From Minisyncoccota bacterium (lineage in GTDB: Bacteria > Patescibacteriota > Minisyncoccia > Moranbacterales > GCA-2747515): a stretch of 9,055 nucleotides of DNA. A program made the position numbers and the translations under genes. Shown piece after piece: positions 6,153-9,055 of the stretch (positions within the stretch are counted from its first letter, which is position 1; each line of letters starts with the position of its first letter). A model generated the notes under the pieces. The model made no database searches. It was not told where the DNA came from and saw nothing but the letters and a program-made list of their open reading frames with translations. Where the stretch lies: positions 1 through 9,055 of the forward strand of contig CALHMM010000071.1 of assembly GCA_938034715.1 (NCBI GenBank), in the 5' to 3' direction.

Positions 6153-6365
6153 ATGAAAATATCAAAAATGATAGAAAATCCACACAACTATGAGAAAGAC
6201 ATTATAGATATTTTGCAAGGTCTGATAAGCAGGACAAAGTCAGTATTTAAGGCAAATTCCACTAAATTAGACGATTTCAGAGTGCTACAGTGCGTTTCCA
6301 AGGTTGTACTCCAAAGCATTGACAAAAAAACAAATTTAGTATATAATACAGAAATCTTAGATTAA
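6153..6365 (+). CDS. Doubtful 70-codon ORF, possible small hypothetical protein
   Basis: An ATG-started frame encodes 70 residues, Lys- and Ile-rich and apparently helical and amphipathic in the middle. It has no membrane segment, no recognisable motif and one cysteine. Against it: no SD and no convincing promoter upstream, and its last 16 codons contain the exact-consensus promoter of the next gene. For it: a continuous frame with ordinary amino-acid composition fills an otherwise empty gap of about 310 bases between divergent transcription units. It could be a real small gene, a decayed remnant or chance. I know no family for it. Confidence 0.25.
   Translation: MKISKMIENPHNYEKDIIDILQGLISRTKSVFKANSTKLDDFRVLQCVSKVVLQSIDKKTNLVYNTEILD
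6319..6347 (+). promoter_or_regulatory. Exact-consensus promoter of the lipoprotein gene
   Basis: TTGACA (6319-6324) and TATAAT (6342-6347) are both exact, with the optimal 17-bp spacer. Transcription would start near 6354, giving a leader of about 80 bases before the ATG at 6436. This is the strongest promoter in the window by sequence and predicts high expression of the lipoprotein. Confidence 0.88.
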
Positions 6366-6379
6366 TTTCTGAGTATAAA

Positions 6380-6393
6380 GTGCCACTTGGCAC
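6380..6393. repeat. 14-bp inverted repeat in the lipoprotein leader
   Basis: GTGCCA and TGGCAC flank a 2-base centre, a perfect dyad about 26 bases after the predicted start site. It is followed by two further TATAAT boxes (6399-6404 and 6406-6411) that lack a properly spaced -35. A repressor operator, or part of a second regulated promoter, would fit; on RNA the 2-base loop is too tight for the full stem. Confidence 0.45.
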
Positions 6394-6423
6394 AATCTTA
6401 TAATGTATAATGGCAAACCTAAC

Positions 6424-6429
6424 GGAGGT
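6424..6429 (+). promoter_or_regulatory. Strong Shine-Dalgarno site that sets the lipoprotein start
   Basis: GGAGGT lies 6 bases before ATG 6436. This favours that start over an in-frame ATG at 6403, which would put 11 polar residues before the signal peptide and overlaps a TATAAT box. It is the clearest SD in the window. Confidence 0.85.
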
Positions 6430-6435
6430 AGCCAC

Positions 6436-7461
6436 ATGTTTAACAGTAAGATAATTCTCCCAGTTCTCAGCATTTCTTTGCTCACTCTAGCAGCCTGCTC
6501 AAGCGACAATCGAGCGCCTACTTCGCAAGACGATGCGTTAGAAACTGACACAACCGATGTGCCGGTTGAAGACATGCAAGAGACTACAGGATTTGGCAGC
6601 ATTGCAGATCTTGGATACGATCTCACCGAAACCGGTTTTTGGCCGGGAAATGACGATGAGAAAGGAGTGAAACTTGCCGCGCTAAACAGTGCTGCTAGCT
6701 CGCTCGAGATCGGTGGACAACAGGTCGTAAGCGTCACGAGTGCCATGGTTTCCCACGATGGAGAAGCAGGACAATCCATCGGCGGCTCACCAGTTCTCGG
6801 AGCTGGCGATCATAGCGCCTATACGATTGACGTCACACTTCCTCATGCTGATCTGTGCGCAGTAGCATCGTTTCAGGGCCTGGATAGTCAAGTTTCAAAC
6901 CAATTCGGACACTGGGCAGCAGGTCAAGCTGTCTGCGGAGAACACGTAACACTAAATGTACTCGAGGTCACAGAGCCTGGCGACTGGCAACATTCACAAG
7001 GGTTCCCGAATCGCGTAGCGGTTACCGTGATTTTCCCTGACGGATCACTTCTCCTTGACTGGGTAAGTGAACAAGTCACGCCGCAATATGTTACAGGCGA
7101 AAATGCAAGTGAGCAATCACTACGTGTTTGCCTCATTGAGACAGACTATCCGCACTACTCGTCAAACGGGTCGTACTTCATAAACCTGGGTACACAAGCA
7201 GTGGCGATGTCTGGCTATTTTGACGGTAGCGAACAAGTTCTTACAATACCCTCAGACACAGCCTACGATTTCCATGATGGTCAAGATGTTTGGAATGACC
7301 AGGTAAAGTGTCTCGAGTCCGTTGATGGCGGCGCAATCGCAATTGGGATAAACAATACCCAAGACGCGCAAGATTTCCTCGTCATCTCATGGGTAGGAGG
7401 ACATGCAAGCTTTAACATCTTGCATGACTACCCCGGAAACTTGCATTTCTACTTCAACTAA
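6436..7461 (+). CDS. Secreted lipoprotein of unknown function
   Basis: A 341-aa exported protein. Residues 1-20 form a lipoprotein signal peptide (one Lys, hydrophobic core, lipobox LAAC with C21 as the lipidation site). Next comes an acidic, Thr/Ser-rich linker (about 22-50), then a mostly beta-type domain to the end, rich in Gly, Asp, Ser and aromatics. Four further cysteines (C141, C167, C232, C292) could form two disulfides outside the cell. Asp after the +2 position is not at the E. coli inner-membrane retention site (+2 is Ser), but that rule may not hold here. I recognise no family; the alternation of short strands and turns suggests a beta-sandwich or propeller-like surface protein. 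The gene is visibly richer in G and C than its flanks. It has its own exact-consensus promoter, a strong SD and a terminator, so high, independent expression is likely. Confidence 0.88.
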   Translation: MFNSKIILPVLSISLLTLAACSSDNRAPTSQDDALETDTTDVPVEDMQETTGFGSIADLGYDLTETGFWPGNDDEKGVKLAALNSAASSLEIGGQQVVSVTSAMVSHDGEAGQSIGGSPVLGAGDHSAYTIDVTLPHADLCAVASFQGLDSQVSNQFGHWAAGQAVCGEHVTLNVLEVTEPGDWQHSQGFPNRVAVTVIFPDGSLLLDWVSEQVTPQYVTGENASEQSLRVCLIETDYPHYSSNGSYFINLGTQAVAMSGYFDGSEQVLTIPSDTAYDFHDGQDVWNDQVKCLESVDGGAIAIGINNTQDAQDFLVISWVGGHASFNILHDYPGNLHFYFN

Positions 7462-7498
7462 ACCAGAAATCAGTGGATCTGCAATAGATCTACAATGA

Positions 7499-7535
7499 AG
7501 CGCAGTGTTTGATTTTCAAACGCTGCGCTCTTTTT
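7499..7535 (+). terminator. Intrinsic terminator after the lipoprotein gene
   Basis: A stem of 13 bp (7499-7511 with 7517-7529, one G-T wobble, core GCGCAG/CTGCGC) closes on a 5-base loop. CTTTTTCT follows on the + strand. It lies 37 bases after the lipoprotein stop. Confidence 0.9.
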
Positions 7536-7598
7536 CTGTCTGATTTAGCACGATCTGTAAAAGGATCAACAAATATGAAATAAACACGCTCCTTATGC

Positions 7599-7619
7599 GT
7601 AGTAGTGGATAACTACTAC
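7599..7619. repeat. Inverted repeat at the -35 region of the sigma gene, possible operator
   Basis: GTAGTAGT (7599-7606) and ACTACTAC (7612-7619) form a perfect 8-bp inverted repeat around a 5-base centre. A further half-site, ATAGTAG, follows at 7627-7633. The repeat covers the position where the -35 box of the sigma promoter should be, and no TTGACA-like box is present there. A regulator-bound or activator-dependent promoter is the simplest reading. There is no T-tract, so it is not a terminator. Confidence 0.5.
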
Positions 7620-7635
7620 AAAAGTGATAGTAGCG

Positions 7636-7641
7636 TATAAT
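7636..7641 (+). promoter_or_regulatory. -10 box of the sigma gene, implying a leaderless mRNA
   Basis: An exact TATAAT ends 6 bases before ATG 7648. A start site at the usual 6-8 bases past the -10 box would fall on or next to the A of that ATG, so the message should have essentially no 5' leader. No SD is present, which agrees. No standard -35 lies 16-18 bp upstream; an inverted repeat occupies that place. Confidence 0.65.
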
Positions 7642-7647
7642 ACATAC

Positions 7648-8286
7648 ATGACATCACACTTGAACGCACATTCTCGTGCTCTTGAGGCTCATGATGACCA
7701 GAAAAAAATTGGTGCGATGAGTGATGAGGAGCTAGCGTTGCGCGTATCAAAAGATGCGGCTGCCTTTGGCTATTTGATGGAGCGATATGAGGGCAAGCTC
7801 ATGAGTTATATTCAGCGCAAATCAAACGTCACAAGAGAGGGCGCAGAAGACCTCTTGCAAGAAAGCTTCCTCAAAGCATTCCGCAATATCAATAACTTTG
7901 ACGCGCATCTCTCATTTTCTTCATGGATCTATAGGATTGTACACAACCAAACCATTAGTGGCTGGCGCAAATCTTCCGTCAGACCCGAGGGTCATACAGT
8001 ACCAGTTGACGATGAGTTCATGGATCGTTTTCAGGCGGACGGAGACATCACTCTAGATATCGACAGAGAAATCCTTGGCGACCATGTGCAACAGATTATC
8101 ATTCAGATGGACGAAAAATACCGCAATGCACTAATCCTGCGCTTTATGGAAGACAAGTCCTACGAAGAGATATCCGACATTCTCAGAAAACCTCCAGGCA
8201 CCGTGGCCACTTACATTTCTCGCGCCAAGAAGCAGTTCAAGAAACTCTCCGAACAATACAAGCAAAATTTAGGTACAGATATATGA
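7648..8286 (+). CDS. ECF-like sigma-70 family RNA polymerase sigma factor
   Basis: A two-domain alternative sigma factor that directs RNA polymerase to a specific promoter set. From ATG 7648 it has 212 aa. Region 2 spans about 40-109, with the core-binding/-10 helix EDLLQESFLKAFRNI (67-81) and FSSWIYRIVHNQ (90-101). A variable acidic linker follows (about 118-140). Region 4 spans about 152-199, with a helix-turn-helix reading YEEISDILRKPPGTVATYIS (172-191), then a basic RAKKQFKK. There is no region 1 or 3, as in ECF factors. The N-terminal 25 residues are longer than usual. A GTG at 7624 would add 8 residues, but the -10 box lies inside that extension, so 7648 is chosen. The stop overlaps the start of the membrane-protein gene by 4 bases (ATGA), implying translational coupling and a joint function. 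Confidence 0.93.
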   Translation: MTSHLNAHSRALEAHDDQKKIGAMSDEELALRVSKDAAAFGYLMERYEGKLMSYIQRKSNVTREGAEDLLQESFLKAFRNINNFDAHLSFSSWIYRIVHNQTISGWRKSSVRPEGHTVPVDDEFMDRFQADGDITLDIDREILGDHVQQIIIQMDEKYRNALILRFMEDKSYEEISDILRKPPGTVATYISRAKKQFKKLSEQYKQNLGTDI

Positions 8287-9053
8287 GCGAAAACAACAAA
8301 ATTTCCGAAAACTCCACAAAAAAGACGAATAGTCTTCGTGAGGACGTCATGGAGCGTATTGCTTCCCAGAAAGTAGAACCTCGCCCGAGGTGGTATTTTA
8401 CCGTGAAAAATCTCTTACTATGGCTAAGTGGGGTCATCCTCTTGCTGGTAGGTGCTCTGAGTGTAAGTATTATCATTTTTACTGTTACTGGTGCGCCATG
8501 GGAGGTCCGCCGTGTCTTGGGTGAGAGTCCGCTCATGCATCTGCTACACATTTTCCCGTTTTTATGGCTTTTTGCCTTCATTGCATTTCTAGCAATTAGT
8601 GACTATTGTATTTGCCAGACGAAAGGGACATATAAGCATTCCTCATTCAAGGTCTCCATGGCTATCATTCTGGCAAGTATCATACTCGGTATAATCTTCA
8701 ATATATGCAAAGTCTCTAGTTTGGCGGACAACAAACTCGGTAAACACACGCCAAAAATCTACAAAACACTTGAGCAAAGACGACACGGTATCTTGCATCA
8801 TCCAGAAAAGGGTCGAGTCATGGGCGTTGTCCAGTCAATAGACGGGCGGACATTTGTAGTGATGGATAAGAATAAAAAAAACGAGTTGGTCATTAACGGA
8901 GAGGGTATTCCTGAAGATCGATACGAATTAGTCGAAGTAGGGCGAAAACTATTGATCATAGGCAAGCCGCATTCAAAAGAAGTATTCAATGCCCTAGATG
9001 TGCACTATCCAGAGAAAAAGATGAGAAAAGTTATTCGTACAAACCGCAGATAA
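8283..9053 (+). CDS. Three-helix membrane protein, putative anti-sigma or sensor partner of the sigma factor
   Basis: A 256-aa integral membrane protein whose start overlaps the sigma stop. Residues 1-40 are polar and charged with a short helix (LREDVMERIASQK, 18-30) and could bind sigma. Three membrane spans follow at about 42-68, 86-107 and 123-143. A soluble domain of about 85 residues ends the protein (170-256), with a strand pattern like a small OB or beta-barrel fold (GRVMGVVQSIDGRTFVVMDK, 177-196; LLIIGKP, 223-229) and a basic tail. With the N-terminus inside, the Lys-bearing loop at 108-122 is also inside and the C-terminal domain is outside, as expected for a sensor. There is no HxxxCxxC zinc anti-sigma motif, so the anti-sigma role rests on gene order and topology. 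Similar sigma-plus-membrane-protein pairs recur in Patescibacteria, from memory. The gene is complete, ending 2 bases before the window edge. Confidence 0.8.
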   Translation: MSENNKISENSTKKTNSLREDVMERIASQKVEPRPRWYFTVKNLLLWLSGVILLLVGALSVSIIIFTVTGAPWEVRRVLGESPLMHLLHIFPFLWLFAFIAFLAISDYCICQTKGTYKHSSFKVSMAIILASIILGIIFNICKVSSLADNKLGKHTPKIYKTLEQRRHGILHHPEKGRVMGVVQSIDGRTFVVMDKNKKNELVINGEGIPEDRYELVEVGRKLLIIGKPHSKEVFNALDVHYPEKKMRKVIRTNRR

Positions 9054-9055
9054 TC

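Noticed and set aside
6385..6404. TGGCAC followed by a T-rich stretch, resembling a sigma-54 (-24/-12) promoter upstream of the lipoprotein
   Set aside because: The -12 element TTGC is missing; the sequence at that spacing is TATAA. TGGCAC is better explained as one arm of the local dyad, and an exact sigma70-type promoter lies just upstream.
7477..7491. Short inverted repeat GATCT/AGATC after the lipoprotein stop
   Set aside because: Five base pairs with no U-tract; the real terminator follows at 7499-7535.
7607..7638. GGATAAC with a downstream CGTA, resembling an autoregulated ECF-type promoter of the sigma gene
   Set aside because: The spacing between AAC and CGT is about 20 bases instead of the usual 16-17, and the -35 match is inexact. 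It cannot be claimed without other target promoters.
1..9055. tRNA, rRNA, CRISPR array, insertion sequence, attachment site or replication origin
   Set aside because: Reading both strands showed no cloverleaf with a CCA end, no regularly spaced direct repeats, no transposase or integrase motifs with terminal repeats, and no DnaA-box cluster.

Overview
The window looks like a compact genome of a Patescibacteria/CPR bacterium, most likely Parcubacteria-like. This is an inference from gene types, the short intergenic gaps with single-gene terminators, the A-rich and often SD-poor starts, and the sigma/membrane-protein pair at the right end. No ribosomal or marker gene is present to prove it. UGA is used as a stop (the sigma gene at 8284-8286), so a UGA-glycine code is excluded.

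Layout, left to right. (1) The acidic C-terminal end of an unknown + strand gene (1-126) converges on a - strand membrane diguanylate cyclase (185-895) across a bidirectional hairpin terminator. The cyclase has a textbook -35/-10 promoter at 977-1005. (2) A - strand beta-CASP metallo-beta-lactamase RNA-processing nuclease (1151-2536) is divergent from a + strand type II NADH dehydrogenase-like flavoprotein (2744-4006) ending in a CxxCH motif. (3) A DUF2853 gene (4098-4424) has its own extended -10 promoter and a terminator. (4) A 33-codon hydrophobic microprotein (4519-4620), not previously obvious, has its own strong promoter and a terminator shared with the convergent next gene. (5) A - strand L,D-transpeptidase (YkuD) with a membrane anchor and a beta-rich stalk (4681-6006) is driven by a near-consensus promoter at 6097-6125. 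A perfect 12-bp hairpin plus U-tract sits between this promoter and the gene. (6) A + strand lipoprotein of unknown function (6436-7461) is driven by an exact-consensus promoter. (7) An ECF-like sigma factor (7648-8286), probably read from a leaderless mRNA, overlaps by 4 bases a three-helix membrane protein (8283-9053) that is the likely anti-sigma or signal-sensing partner.

Themes. Much of the window concerns the cell envelope: the transpeptidase, the lipoprotein, a membrane cyclase, a membrane microprotein and a sigma/anti-sigma-like pair. Nearly every gene is its own transcription unit; the only clear operon is sigma plus membrane partner. Promoters are unusually easy to read (TTGACA or TTTACA, 16-17 bp, TATAAT-like). 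The parts most worth follow-up are the early terminator in front of the transpeptidase, the 33-aa microprotein, the sigma/membrane pair with its inverted repeat, and the orphan lipoprotein. No CRISPR array, mobile element, tRNA or rRNA was seen.
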